Positions 1-10,160 of a stretch of DNA of 64,000 bases are shown here, one piece after another; position 1 is the first letter of the stretch; each line of letters opens with the position of its first letter. The translations under genes were made by a program, and so were the position numbers. The notes below the pieces were generated by a model. The model was not told the origin of the DNA. It worked only from the letters and a program-made list of their open reading frames with translations, and made no database searches. The stretch comes from Cordylochernes scorpioides (lineage: Eukaryota; Arthropoda; Arachnida; Pseudoscorpiones; Chernetidae). The stretch spans positions 63,559,404 through 63,623,403 of the forward strand of contig CP092875.1 of assembly GCA_030710605.1 (NCBI GenBank). Direction: 5' to 3'.

Positions 1-40
1 AATAACGACCATTTACAACCTTAGGGACGAGGTAATGATT

Positions 41-165
41 AATTGTGAAGAGTAATGATAAACGGAAAATAAAAGTATCCAGGCATGGGAATCAAACCCA
101 CAGATACTAGACACCAGTGTCCCCGGACACTTTTATTTTTCCGTTTATCATTACTCTTCACAATT
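41..165. repeat. Hairpin repeat with a tRNA T-arm-like core
   Basis: Positions 41-80 and 125-165 are near-perfect inverted repeats. The loop, read on the minus strand, contains GGGTTTGATTCCC, which resembles the T-arm/B-box of a tRNA, followed by an acceptor-like stretch. No complete cloverleaf or A-box is visible. It could be a MITE that captured a tRNA 3' half, or chance resemblance. Confidence 0.5.
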
Positions 166-292
166 CATCCTTTCATACTTCATCTCTAAGGTTAGAAATA
201 ATCGTTATTTCTCCTTAAAATAAATTTCGATTTTTCGTTCAAAAGAAATAAACGCGGAATATTTTCAAATGTCGTTCTACAATCTTAAGCCG
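166..292 (+). repeat. Dispersed repeat, copy 1
   Basis: About 120 bp (TCATACTTCATC onward, through TTCGTTCAAAAGAAA to GTCGTTCTACAA) recurs at 32697-32815 in the same orientation with few differences. It is non-coding and of unknown class. Confidence 0.6.
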
Positions 293-340
293 CATTATAT
301 TGTATAAAAACATTAAACTATAAACGTATTTCGAACTATT

Positions 341-439
341 AAACTATTATAAACGCGTATGATTCTTTTAAAAATAAACAATTTTATACTACCCTTACTG
401 TTTTATTTTTAAAAGAATCATACGTGTCTATAATAGTTT
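341..439. repeat. MITE-like palindrome (TAGACGCGTATGATT family)
   Basis: Arms of about 40 bp pair (left AAACGCGTATGATTC, right GAATCATACGTGTC) around a short centre containing CCCTTACTG. The same arm recurs at 2965-3030, 51982-52180 and around 52320, each next to CCCTTACTGCAATG-like sequence. This is a small non-autonomous terminal-inverted-repeat element family. Confidence 0.6.
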
Positions 440-554
440 CGAATTTTGATAACAGATGGCACGCTAATGCATCGTTATATAAACACATTTACATATTTAC
501 TAATATATATTTGCTATAAATAATATATATAGCAATACAAATTATATATTTCTT

Positions 555-680
555 TATTTATGAAGAAATTGAATTGGCCAAATATCTTTGGAACAAGCTA
601 AATCAACGTTTAGTTTATTTTTGTTCCATTAGTTGGCGCTCTGCTATCTAGAAATTCTCATGTGAGGGGTCAGAAAATGC
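555..680 (+). repeat. Ribozyme-repeat family, 3' part of a unit (copy A)
   Basis: Matches the downstream third of the hammerhead repeat (GGCCAAATATC, TCAACGTTTAGTTTATTT, TTGGCGCTCTGC, then TGTGAGGGGTCAG). The ribozyme itself is absent. It lies directly upstream of full copy B in the same orientation, so A and B form a head-to-tail pair separated by an expanded AT stretch. Confidence 0.6.
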
Positions 681-721
681 CAATTATGTTTTTAATATAT
701 ATATATATACATATACGTATA

Positions 722-1105
722 TGAAAAACAATAGAAATAAAATAATAAGTGGGTCAGGTGTTGATATCAACGCCTGACTTTTTTTTCTATTGTTTTTTTC
801 GTGTGTTAAGCGTATTTACGCAAATTTGGCCTTAAATACCCATTCCCTTGCTTTCTCAAGAAGCCACTGGGACCAAAAATATTTTTGGTTGCAGTGGTAC
901 AGCCAACTCCACGCTGACGAGCGCCAACAGCGCGAAACGCGTTCGTGGATCGCTTTTCTTGATTTATCAAGAAATTAGGTTGGTCAAATATCAGGGAACA
1001 GACTGAATCAATGTTTAGTTGATTTCTGTTCCACCAGTTGGCGCTCTGCCTTCTGTAAAGCACATGTGCTCCTGGTCAGGATATGCTTTCTTTATATATG
1101 TATAT
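722..1105 (+). repeat. Hammerhead-bearing repeat, full unit (copy B)
   Basis: Begins with a palindrome around GTCAGG/CCTGAC (754-780), then TCTATTGTTTTTTTC. An 18-nt perfect palindrome follows around 873-891 (ACCAAAAA/TTTTTGGT) inside a CCACTG/CAGTGG stem, then a hammerhead motif (909-948), then the conserved tail ending near AGCACATGTGCTCCTGGTCAGG. Other copies lie at 555, 13858, 33634, 44262 and 45735. No protein is encoded. Size and ribozyme resemble metazoan retrozymes; that assignment is inference. Confidence 0.65.
909..948 (+). ncRNA. Hammerhead ribozyme, type I, minimal stem III
   Basis: Stem I is CCACG (909-913) with CGTGG (944-948), extendable by T908-A949. The core box CTGACGA (914-920) fits CUGANGA. 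Stem II is GCGC (921-924) with GCGC (930-933) around CAACA, giving the usual G10.1-C11.1 pair. GAAA is at 934-937. Stem III is ACGCGT (937-942), only 2-3 pairs, and H17 is T943, so the cleavage triplet is GUU. All core positions conserved in hammerheads are present. The RNA would self-cleave after U943. Very short stem III is the known style of Penelope-like and retrozyme hammerheads. Confidence 0.8.
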
Positions 1106-1734
1106 ATACATATAATATATATTAAAGGGCATTTCTACCATCTAATTCAATGTAATCAAGGTACATTCTAAATATTTCAGAAATCACATTGAAAATTTAA
1201 CGCAACTCGAGTGTTTTGATAATTAAGATCTCATTATAAATTTAACATAATTAGCGTCTATATAATATATTCATTATCACAAACAAAGGGCACATTTGCA
1301 ATGCAAATTTTAATTGATATGATTATTATATTCATAATGCAATGTATTGTGTCTTCTAATTCTCTATCAATATTATAACCCACTATCTCTCTCTCTCTCT
1401 CCAATATAACAACTGAGATCTAAATTTTACCAATTTTATTTTTTAATTTTAAGCAAAACACGCAGAATACGATATATGACCAAATTTGGTCATATATTTT
1501 GAAATTTGAAATTTTGAAAATATAAATTATTTAAACAAAGTATTTAAAATTAAATTTTAAGCTATAGAGAAATATCAACTTCTTGAATATGTGTATTTTC
1601 ATATTTTGTTTCATTGATCTTTTCGCATATTTTTGAAACCTGTCCTTTTGTCATAATGCATCGAGTAGGAACTTATTTTACCTCTGTTTCTATACGAATT
1701 CCTGAAAAAAGGTTTCATTATATATGTACCGTCT

Positions 1735-1866
1735 CCAGATGGACACTTCTCAGTTTGCCAAAGATAGTGTTGTGGCTTTGTCACCGACCAGAGGCCGCTA
1801 GTTTGTGGCGACGTTCAATAAATGGCGTCAGGTTTTGACGTTTATTTTGACATGAGAGGCGCCCTA
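1735..1866 (+). repeat. Dispersed repeat (GTGGCTTTGTCACCGAC family)
   Basis: Shares CCAAAGATNGTGTTGTGGC, GCCGCTAGTTTG, CAATANATGGCGTC and TATTTTGACNNGAGAGGC with 38905-39010 and 52214-52320 (both reversed) and with 59330-59425. Non-coding; it looks like a short terminal-inverted-repeat element. Confidence 0.55.
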
Positions 1867-2917
1867 TACTTATATTTATTAAAAACAAAAAGGACATGAC
1901 CATTTTAGATGATAGAGCGCCATATATTGGAGTAGAAACAATATATAGAGAAAGGTTACCTATCTCGTATAAAAATTCAAAAGAACAATGTATTTTTAAT
2001 TATCACTCTAGTGATGAGCGCATATGTTTTGTCAAATTTAGACAAAGCTTATCCGTATACTACAACGGGAGTGATCATTGTTCATGTACATCCATTGTTC
2101 TGTTGCAAATTTCAACAAAGGAAAGGATCCCCTCTTTTTGAATAATAGTGCGAAAAAATGGTATTCTAGTGAAAAAAAATTGTATTGAGATTTATTTTAT
2201 TCAAATATATTTTAAAATCTTCAGTGGATCTTTATTTCGCATAGAATTCAAATTCAGATCAGTGAATATGCTAAAGCATTAGTTTCGACAAATTTGGATG
2301 AATAAACAAACTTCTCGACCTGTTAACTAAATTGAAATATAGAGAGCACACAATAATCCACATTAGTACAGGGACGGTTTTGATTTTGTAACGGCTATAG
2401 GGGAAATGTAATATGTATATATAGGTGATGTGCCAAAGAGTTATGTAATATGGTGAATTGATAAGGAAATCTTGGCCAGTATAAAGAGTATTCTCCAGAT
2501 AATTCGGCCTTTATGATAATAAAGATGTCAAGGCCTCTCAATCTATAATTAAATCTAGCAGAGAAATAAAATGAAATCCTCATTTGCCTGAAAATATGAA
2601 AGGAATAAAATGGGATTTTATGTGCATTAATATTGTATACCTTATTGATATTTACGATATAATTTTATCAAACCAAGGCAATTTTACAACCAGGTTATAA
2701 AATTGACTTACCCCAGTTGCCGTCAAAACCTGTTAGAATAAAATTTTGATAAAACTAGACGTGCCAGGCTCATTTCTCGCGAGTGCGACCATGAATAAAG
2801 GCTCAATATCAGCAGCTGGTACATTACTTGCACCTGAGTGAAGACTTAATATCAATAAAAAGATCGTGATTGGCAATGAGTGGATTCAGGAAGCTTGCAT
2901 GTTTAAAAGAGAAAGTT

Positions 2918-3105
2918 GTTATTGTCGTGTCTAATGAAGAGCCTCAGATGTCTCTATGCATCTCTATGAAATTTCGAAACTATTATAGACGCGTATGATT
3001 ATTTTTTTTATTTTAATTAAACAATTTCTACTTCCCTTACTGCAATGAAAATATTATTGAGAATTTTAATTACAGATGGCATGCTAATACATCATAATAT
3101 AACGC
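2918..3105. repeat. LTR scrap followed by TAGACGCGTATGATT MITE piece
   Basis: Positions 2918-2952 (GTCGTGTCTAATGAAGAGCC) match the end of the gypsy LTR at 16437-16475. Positions 2965-3105 match the CGCGTATGATT MITE family, including CTTCCCTTACTGCAATG and the flank AACAGATGGC-like (here TACAGATGGC). Both are fragments. Confidence 0.45.
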
Positions 3106-3474
3106 ATCTCTATCAGAGTAGTAGCAATGTCCTCTATCTTGGGTGTGTAAAGCTGCCTCTCTGGGTTAAAAAAGGAAAGTGAAGTATATAATTTTGACAC
3201 TATATATTGCAAATATTTATTTTTCCAGATTAAACGTTTTCTACTATTCAACAAAACAATACATTGTACCAATAATAAGGTAAATATACCAGGCAAGAAC
3301 GCCTTTCTCTGTGTTTTCTCCCGTAGATGGGCGTCAGCGTGCCCGAAAGCTAGAGATTGAAGAATTTCGAAAAGTGAATATTCCCTGGAAGGCTGACATT
3401 TTTACCTGATTACTTTCTAATGTTATATAATAAATAAACCTTCCAGGGTTAAGTTTCTTGTTCAAATGTTTATT

Positions 3475-3513
3475 TTCAAGCTTTCGGACTTGTCAGTCCT
3501 TCAACAGGAGTAT
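3475..3513 (-). ncRNA. Hammerhead-like motif, CTGT variant (N1)
   Basis: Minus strand: CTC, then CTGTTGA (3501-3507), a strong stem II hairpin (GGACT/AGTCC), GAAA (3482-3485), GCTT, then GA. The order of parts is that of a hammerhead with minimal stem III, but A6 of the core is T, and stem I is only 2 pairs. Inverted CCCTGGAAGG/CCTTCCAGGG segments lie just upstream (3386-3449). Catalysis is doubtful. Confidence 0.4.
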
Positions 3514-3519
3514 CACGTC

Positions 3520-4317
3520 ATGATAATGCACTTACTCTAGGAGATACTATTATATTTTTTTATTTATTAACTAAATTTACGGATTCACCTAATCCTTTCT
3601 AAAATTGTCAAAACCAGTCAACCTCAAGTTTATGAAGATTGAGGATAATCACGATAACCAGAATCAAATAGAGAAAATTTTGAAATCTAACAAATAAACA
3701 TTTAAGAAAGATAGACGTTCATGGGAGGTAGATGCTTAAGAGAATATCTATAGTAATTTAGTGTATGGAATAAACCAATATACATATCAATACTGAAATT
3801 CTGGTATGTGGCCAAAGTCTACCTCGGTTGGCCGGACTGGGGCCACATAAATCAGAAGAGGACCACCGCCATTTATTATGAACAAAACAAGGAATTGCAG
3901 ACGAAGCTGGTGGCAGCACGATCGATCCTTGTGTTGCCAGTCTGTTCTTTAATTATTTCTTGCTCTGTGAGAAATTTCTGCGTTTTATGGGTGTTATATT
4001 TCCTCTTACTTACTTATTCATTTTATAATATCCTAAATATTTAAATATTTTAATTATATATTCTCAAATTATTATTAAAAATATTTTTATTATCGTTTGT
4101 TTTATATATAAAATATTTTTATTAATTATATGCACACACAATAATTAAACTTAAGACATATTTTTCAAAATATAATATTCGATTTTAATCCGTTTCATTA
4201 CTTTATTATTATTTATCTATATTAATGAGATTAATGAAAACGAAAATTTTGTATTTGATTAATTATATTGTGGTGTGTGGTATATAATGGCGTTGAATAT
4301 TTTGAGAAATTTGAATT
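3520..4317. other. No recognisable feature
   Basis: AT-rich sequence. A 78-codon open frame at 3808-4044 has no recognisable motif and I do not treat it as a gene. Confidence 0.5.
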
Positions 4318-4699
4318 CTATAATTTTAACAGAGTGCCCAATCTTCCAGAACTACAGAAACCGGGAAAACATCGAATACAAGGATCTTTTTATGTTTGTA
4401 AATAGTAAGGACTCGTATTTTAAATTTAGAAAATTCTGTAAATATATCTATGATTTTCTCTCTTGGTTAAAAAAACCTTAATTATTACATATTTGTATAT
4501 ATGTATTTTTTGGTTTGTTTATTTTGTTGGTTGTGATGTAAAATCAAGAATGATTTAATGTCCTCTTTTTATCTTTTAAATCTTGTAATTATTTTTTTTT
4601 TTTTTTGATGTAATATAGTATCTGAATTTAGTGTTGTTATTGACGCAAGCATCCCTTGTAGGGATATCGCGTCTGATTTGATGGATAAATAAATAAACA
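4318..4699 (+). pseudogene. LINE 3' end fragment (R1-type family)
   Basis: Encodes the extreme C-terminus of a LINE ORF2: TECPIFQNYR, then KDLFMFVNSKDSYFKFRKF and CKYIYDFLSWL, stop at 4479-4481. It closely parallels the ends of the LINEs at 57600-57798 and 61600-61760. The 3' UTR ends with TTGACGCAAGCATCCC and a TCCC/GGGATATCGCG hairpin, then (ATAAATAA), the shared tail of this LINE family. It is 5'-truncated, as is usual for target-primed reverse transcription. Confidence 0.75.
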
Positions 4700-5143
4700 G
4701 AGTGATTATTGGGGAAAATAGATCAAATTTAGACCTTCAAAAGTCACACACCCAAAACTTTATTAGGGATCATCAAGCCCCATACAGGATTCTCCCAGTA
4801 TAGCAATGGTTTTAATTGAACATCAATCAAGTACTATATACAATTCAGTATTAACATGAGACAAAAAAAAAAGAAAACTATTTAGACATGTTTCTCATCC
4901 TTCTCGCCTTCTCATAAAATCTTTATAAATCTATTGTGTCTACTTTTCACCGTTTCTGACAGCAGAGTGATAAATGATTAACGCTCGTATTATTAAAAAG
5001 TAATTTCCTTTCTTCATACTGATGATTGTCGGTAAATATATAGTGAGTTGGTTCTGACTCAAAATCATTCCCTCACAATACTACCTTTAAAAGTCACACA
5101 GATTATTAAAGATATGGTAGGAATATATAAAATTGCCTAATAC
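4700..5143. other. No recognisable feature
   Basis: AT-rich non-coding sequence between a LINE tail and the left end of the maT-like element. Confidence 0.5.
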
Positions 5144-5145
5144 TA

Positions 5146-5171
5146 CAGGGTGTACCAGGTAAATTGGGACT
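5146..5171 (+). mobile_element. Left terminus of the maT-like transposon
   Basis: CAGGGTGTACCAGGT, preceded by TA at 5144-5145, is a typical Tc1/mariner left end lying 139 bp before the likely transposase start. I could not find its inverted partner after 6300, so the right end is diverged or lost. Confidence 0.55.
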
Positions 5172-5284
5172 AACTTTGACAGTCCATAAAACAAAAACTA
5201 CTTGAGATTAAAAACTTGTTTTTTTTTTCATTACGTAGCCATATTCATGTAAAATGCAACAGTACATGTGTGCGCAGTGTAGTG

Positions 5285-6297
5285 ATGAAGAGTAACCGAG
5301 AATTTGAAAATCGAGCTGCCATCATCGTTGCTCTGCGCGCCGGAAGGAGCCCCAAAGAGATAGTGGATTTTCTTAAGTTGCCCAAAACCACTATTTATCG
5401 TGTCAAGAAGCAGTTTGATGAGGCCGACAGTAACAAAGAGGGGATAGCTACAAGGAAAAAGCACTCGCGTCGATCGGACAGGGTAAGAGGCGAAGAATTT
5501 GTCAAAAATGTCAAGGAGAAGATTGATGGAAACCCTGGGAAGAGCATGAGGGCCATAGCCAAGGAAATGGACGTTGGCTCTATGACAATTGTCAGAACTA
5601 TCCATGAGGACCTTGGTCTCAAGTCTTATGCCCTTCGGAAAGGTCAGTTGCTGACTGAGAATATGAAGAATAACAGAAAAGGAAAGGCTGCTGCCCTCCT
5701 CAACAACCTGAAACACGACTCTTTTGGCATGCTAAGGTTCTTCTCTGACGAAAAGAACTTTGACGTGGACCAAAAGGTAAATCCCAGGAATGATCGCTGG
5801 ATCTGTAAAGACCCCTCAGAGATACCTGTCGTGATGCACACGAAATTTCCTGCCTCCGTAATGGTCCTTGGCGTTATCAGCAGTGAAGGTGATGTCATGC
5901 CTCCCCATTTCTTTGAGAAGGGCCTTAGGATGAACGTTGACACCTACATCAATGTTCTGGAGACCGTTGTGAAGCCTTGGATGGACATGGTGGCCGCAGG
6001 AAGGAAGTATGTCTTCCAACAGGACTCAGCTCCAGCCCATAAGGAAAAAAAGACACAATCGTGGCTGACACTTAACGTCCCTAGTCACTGGGGTCCTGAT
6101 ATTTGGCCCCCTAATTCTCCAGATTGCAATCCCCTCGACTACTATGTATGGGCGTTGTTGAGAGAGATGTCAACAAAGCTCCTCATACCACCATCCAGTC
6201 TGTCAAGAAAGCAGTTCACACGGTGATGACCCAAATGGACAAGGTCATCGTCGCCAAGGCCTGTGCTTCATTCCGCACTCGCCTCGAACTGTTGTAG
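5285..6297 (+). pseudogene. Tc1/mariner transposase, DD37D (maT-like), frameshifted
   Basis: Cut-and-paste transposase that would bind the element ends in the nucleus. The start at 5285 (MKSNREFENR) is preferred over the upstream ATG at 5216, because the helix-turn-helix begins soon after it (IIVALRAGRSPKEIVDFL, TTIYRVKKQF). A second helix-turn-helix is MRAIAKEMDVGSMTIVRTI. Catalytic acids: SDEKNF, FQQDSAPAH, and SPDCNPLDYYVW; the last two Asp are separated by 37 residues, the DD37D spacing of the maT group. A single-base deletion near 6162 shifts the frame: the open frame stops at 6224-6226, while homologous-looking sequence continues in another frame to the stop at 6295-6297. No intron is evident. 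Otherwise intact, so the copy is fairly young but inactive. Confidence 0.85.
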
Positions 6298-6417
6298 CTA
6301 ATAATGGAAACTACATTGAATAAATAAAAACTATTACCTTTTATCTACTACTGTGTCAAATTTCATTCGGATATTTTAATTTTTACTTGCAAAAATAGAA
6401 GATCAGTGATGTATACA

Positions 6418-6725
6418 CCAGGATGCTTTTGCGTAGGTGAATTTTCGAGACTGTAAACATCTACTTCTGGAATGGCCAATTTTTCAGGATTATAGGGAAA
6501 GAAAATTTGGTTGCATCGGACAGCTATATGAATTTGTAGATGAGAAAAGAACATATAAAATTTCTAATCAATTTTGTAGATATATATACAACTATCTTTT
6601 GAACTGGGAAATAGAGGGAAGGATATTTTGAGGGAAATTGCTTTTGTATGATTCTCTTTTTCTCCTTGACCAATTTTCTTTTGATAACTATGTAAAATAA
6701 TTGAATTCTATAAGCTTCTATAAAG
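6418..6725 (+). pseudogene. LINE C-terminal fragment
   Basis: Encodes CFCVGEF, then after a frameshift HLLLEWPIFQDYRERKFG, IGQLYEFVDEKRTY and NQFCRYIYNYLL, ending at 6629-6631. It matches the C-terminal zinc-knuckle region of the LINE at 57589-57798; the usual ECPIF Cys is replaced by Trp. The start is truncated. Its 3' end abuts the tail of a LINE on the opposite strand at about 6725-6731, so two LINE tails meet head to head. Confidence 0.7.
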
Positions 6726-6730
6726 TCAAT

Positions 6731-9035
6731 TTGTTATTTATTATTTATTTATTATCATTTACAAAGCACGCGGTATCCGTCTTGGATATATTCATGCATA
6801 CACAAGTTTGGGAGCTTATTTACAGTAATTATTAATATGATTTTAGTTATTATAACTAGAAATTATTAACGTATTTGTCAATTAGTTAACGATTTAATTA
6901 CCCTATAATGAATATTAGTGAACATCACAAATAAGAACAGAAATTTAGAGCTATTTACAGCATATAACTATATACCAGTTATTACAGCCCAGGCTATCTA
7001 TTACTAAAAAACATTCTACAGAATCTATTAAAATTTATATACATATATCTATTATTAACTATTTGATTTAAACTATTTATATTTATTTGATTTTTAACTC
7101 TCAAGTCCTCTACAAGTCGACAGTCCGTTAGAATATGTACAGGATTTTCTTCTTCTGCACCACATGAGCATTTAGGCGAATCCGTCTTTCTGACATTGTA
7201 CAAATATGATCTAAAGTTACCGTGTCCAGTAAAAAATTGGACATTGTAAAAATTTGGCTTGACATATTTGGGTATTTGGGAATCCGTGAAAAAGGACTTG
7301 AAAATGGTATTTGTCTTCTCATAGTATTTCTGCATTTTTTCTTTTATATAATTAGAAATTATATTCCTACTTGAAGAGTCAAATCGATTGTAATTTATTT
7401 CGGTTTTCAACATGTTAGATTCAATATATTCAGTAAGTTTGGGGACTTGTGCAAGTATGTGTGTACAATCCGATGATGTTGTACTGTAGGCCTGTATACA
7501 ATGTTTTAAAATATTATATTGAAGAGAATTTAGTTTGTCCTTAGACTTTTTGTTTATGAATGGATACCATATTGAATAACCATAAGTAATTGTACTTCGA
7601 TATAATGTCTTATACAATATCCACTAGCTCTAGTTACTTTTATGATCATTTCATTAACGTGAGGCGTAAAGTCCAGTTTGCTTCTGACTCGGTGATTTTT
7701 AATAGTCACTCCTAGGATCTTAAGTTCTTTAACCGGTTTAATTAACTTGCTACCTGAGACTATTATATCGCTATTGCATTTATATAAATATAATATTTTT
7801 GTTTTTTATCTGACAATTTCAATTTACGACTTTCACACCACTTATTGATTTTTCTTAATACATTATCAATTGTCTTTCTTAGTTGTTCAGGAGTTTTATT
7901 CCAACATATTAACGTAATATTATCTGCATATCCTATTGTTTCACAATTATCATCCAGATTATTATTCAGTATCTCATTAATAAGAATGTTCCATAATGTG
8001 GGAGACAGTGGTCCTCCCTGTGGACATCCTTTACTTAGTTTCTTATTAATTTCAGTTGAAGAATATCTAAATCTTACTCTTCTATTATCAAAGTATGATT
8101 GTAGAAGTTTTATCATTGAAGCCTGCACACCATCTTCATCTAGTCTTTTCATCAAGGCCGGCCACCATGCATTATCAAACGCTGCACTAATATCCACTGC
8201 AATTATTGCTGCGTATTCTCTTGTTTTATGTTCTAACGCAATTTTTATTATTTCAGTTAGTGCAGCAATGGTAGATTTCGATCTTCTAAAGCCATGTTGT
8301 CGATCACTTAGTAAATTAAAATCTTCATAATATTTTATTATTCTATTATTAATTATTTTTTCAAATATTTTAGAAATGTTGGAATTAAGACATAAAGGTC
8401 TATAATTTTTATAGTTATTAAAATCTGTTTTTCCAGGTTTCGGAATAAATATTGCCTCTGCTCTTTTCCATTCAGCAGGATAGTATTGTAGGTCTAAACA
8501 TTTTTGAAATAGTTTCACCAATATAGGAGCTATAAATTGTTTAGTGTGCCTTATCATGTTGTTAGAGATGTTGTCTATTCCGGGAGATTTCTTTGGATTT
8601 AATTTGTCAATTAAGTCGTTAACTTCAGTAATCATAACTATCGGGTTTTTCTTTATTAAGTAGTTTTAAATTATAATTTATTATACTTTTATGGGTGTTT
8701 GTATCTTCTTCACATTTATCATCTGGAAATAAGTTATTTAATAATTCCTCACCCTTCTGCAGACATTCCATATCAGTATTACCCTCCAAATTTTGCATAT
8801 TTCTCTTCCGATTAGATCCACTTTTGATGTTTTTATACACTTTATATAAGTTTCCATAAGGGTTGTTCGATTTGTTTTCCTCCAGAAATATCCTCCAGGA
8901 TGCTTTCCTAACTTTTTCTATTTCCGTAAATACTTATTTCGTATGCTTTTATAGTATTGTTTAATGTGATTAGGGCAATTATTGTTTCTATAGTAACAGT
9001 TTCTAAGATAATGACAGTGATCCTTTAGAAGCTGT
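6731..9035 (-). pseudogene. R1/Jockey-type LINE ORF2, 5'-truncated and broken
   Basis: Non-LTR retrotransposon. On the minus strand from 9035: a pre-RT segment (about 9030-8700, including WRIFLEENKSNNPYGN), RT (8635-7763) with PGIDNISNNMIRH, FIPKPGKTDFNNYKNYRPL, QHGFRRSKSTIAALTEI, motif A VDISAAFDNAWW and motif B KGCPQGGPLSPTLWN, then thumb (to about 7620). The C-terminal part (7617-6994) ends with a CxCG...HxxxxC zinc knuckle (CSCGAEEENPVHILTDC). Motif C reads GYADN instead of YADD, so one catalytic Asp is lost. Frame breaks lie near 8930, 8630 and 7620-7760. The tail has a TATCC/GGATA hairpin and AATAAATAAATAA ending at 6731. The AFDNAWW and LWNIL motifs favour the R1 group; endonuclease and ORF1 are missing. 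Confidence 0.85.
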
Positions 9036-9036
9036 T

Positions 9037-9519
9037 ATGATGTAGAGAAATGTGTTGACACAAATATTCCTTGAGTTTGGGATATCGCGTTATAGGATGT
9101 TAATAAAGTTATAATAACATATGCATATATTCCTAATAACCCATGTCACTATGTGCTGAAGGAAAGAAATGTATTGACGTAAATATCCCTGAGTTTGGGA
9201 AATGATGTTAAAGGATGTTAATAAAGTTATAATAAGGCATGCACATATCCCTAATAAACCATGTTACTATGTGCTGAAGGAAAGAAATGTATTGACATAA
9301 ATATCCCTGAGTGTGGGATATGACGTTATAGGATGTTAATAAAGTTATTAAAAGGCATGCACATATCCCTAATAAACCATGCCACTATGTGCTGAAGGAA
9401 AGAAATGTATTGACGCAAATATCCCTGAGTTTGGGATATGACGTTATAGGATGTTAATAAAGTTATTAAAAGGCATGCACATATTCCTAATAAACCATGT
9501 TTCTATGTGCTGAAGGATC
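9037..9519 (+). repeat. Tandem array of LINE 3' tails, 118-119 bp x about 4
   Basis: Four units start at TTGAC 9055, 9174, 9292 and 9410 (spacing 119, 118, 118). Each holds the LINE tail hairpin (ATATCCCTGAGTTTGGGATAT) and GATGTTAATAAAGTTAT, plus about 50 bp of linker ending GTGCTGAAGGAAAG. The tail part is nearly the same as the 3' end of the LINE at 57965-58035. It abuts the minus-strand LINE at about 9035. Confidence 0.8.
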
Positions 9520-10011
9520 TATATAGAGGTAAGGATGACGTGACAAGACACATGCTGTCACCAGTGACGTAATTAAGCGATGTCCAGCCAAGAAGCCTCT
9601 TAATAAAGACCGGAGTAGCTTGCCTCGGGCGCGAGTCACAAACAATTACCGGAGCTTGTTATTAAATCTGTGAGCCTAACAAATGGCACGTAATTGGATA
9701 TTGATTTCTGACCATTGACCCACTTCTGGCGCGCCTTCACGCTAAATAGAGAACCCCCCCTCTTTCTTCACTCAGGTTATTAAAGTAAGGTCTGTAAGGT
9801 CGATCTCTTGTTGGTCTTGGAGTCATGTGGGTTTAACTCTTTATCTCTTGGACAGAATTATTTATTATCAATTGATTAGAATCTCCTGTATTTTCAATGT
9901 CTGGTAAAATAAAATATAAATTACAAATTACTGATCAATATATATGAATTAATTCTTAAACAAATGCTACAGGTTTCTAGATATGAGTTTCTTTTATCTT
10001 TATTAAACGAA
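9520..10011. other. Unassigned, locally GC-richer stretch
   Basis: Positions 9530-9800 are less AT-rich than the surroundings (for example TCGGGCGCGAGTCAC and TCTGGCGCGCC), with no open frame or repeat partner that I can see. Confidence 0.4.
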
Positions 10012-10050
10012 TTCTCGAGCTTTCGGGAATATTTTCACTTTTACAGGAGT
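10012..10050 (-). ncRNA. Hammerhead-like motif, CTGT variant (N2)
   Basis: Minus strand: CTC, CTGTAAA (10040-10046), a weak stem II, CCC, GAAA (10021-10024), GCTC, GAG. Stem I (CTC/GAG) is intact and the NUH equivalent is CUC, but the core box differs from CUGANGA at two positions. Same repeat family as 3475, 35986 and 53420. Confidence 0.35.
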
Positions 10051-10160
10051 ACATGGAAATATATAAAGGCCGTTTATAAGTTTCTATTTACTTCTGTAGA
10101 AAGCCAGATATCCCCTAAAGCTCGATATCACGTTTAATAAAGATGAAGAAATTCATCCCC

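Noticed and set aside
5231-5716. 161-codon minus-strand frame
   Set aside because: Shadow of the maT-like transposase on the opposite strand.
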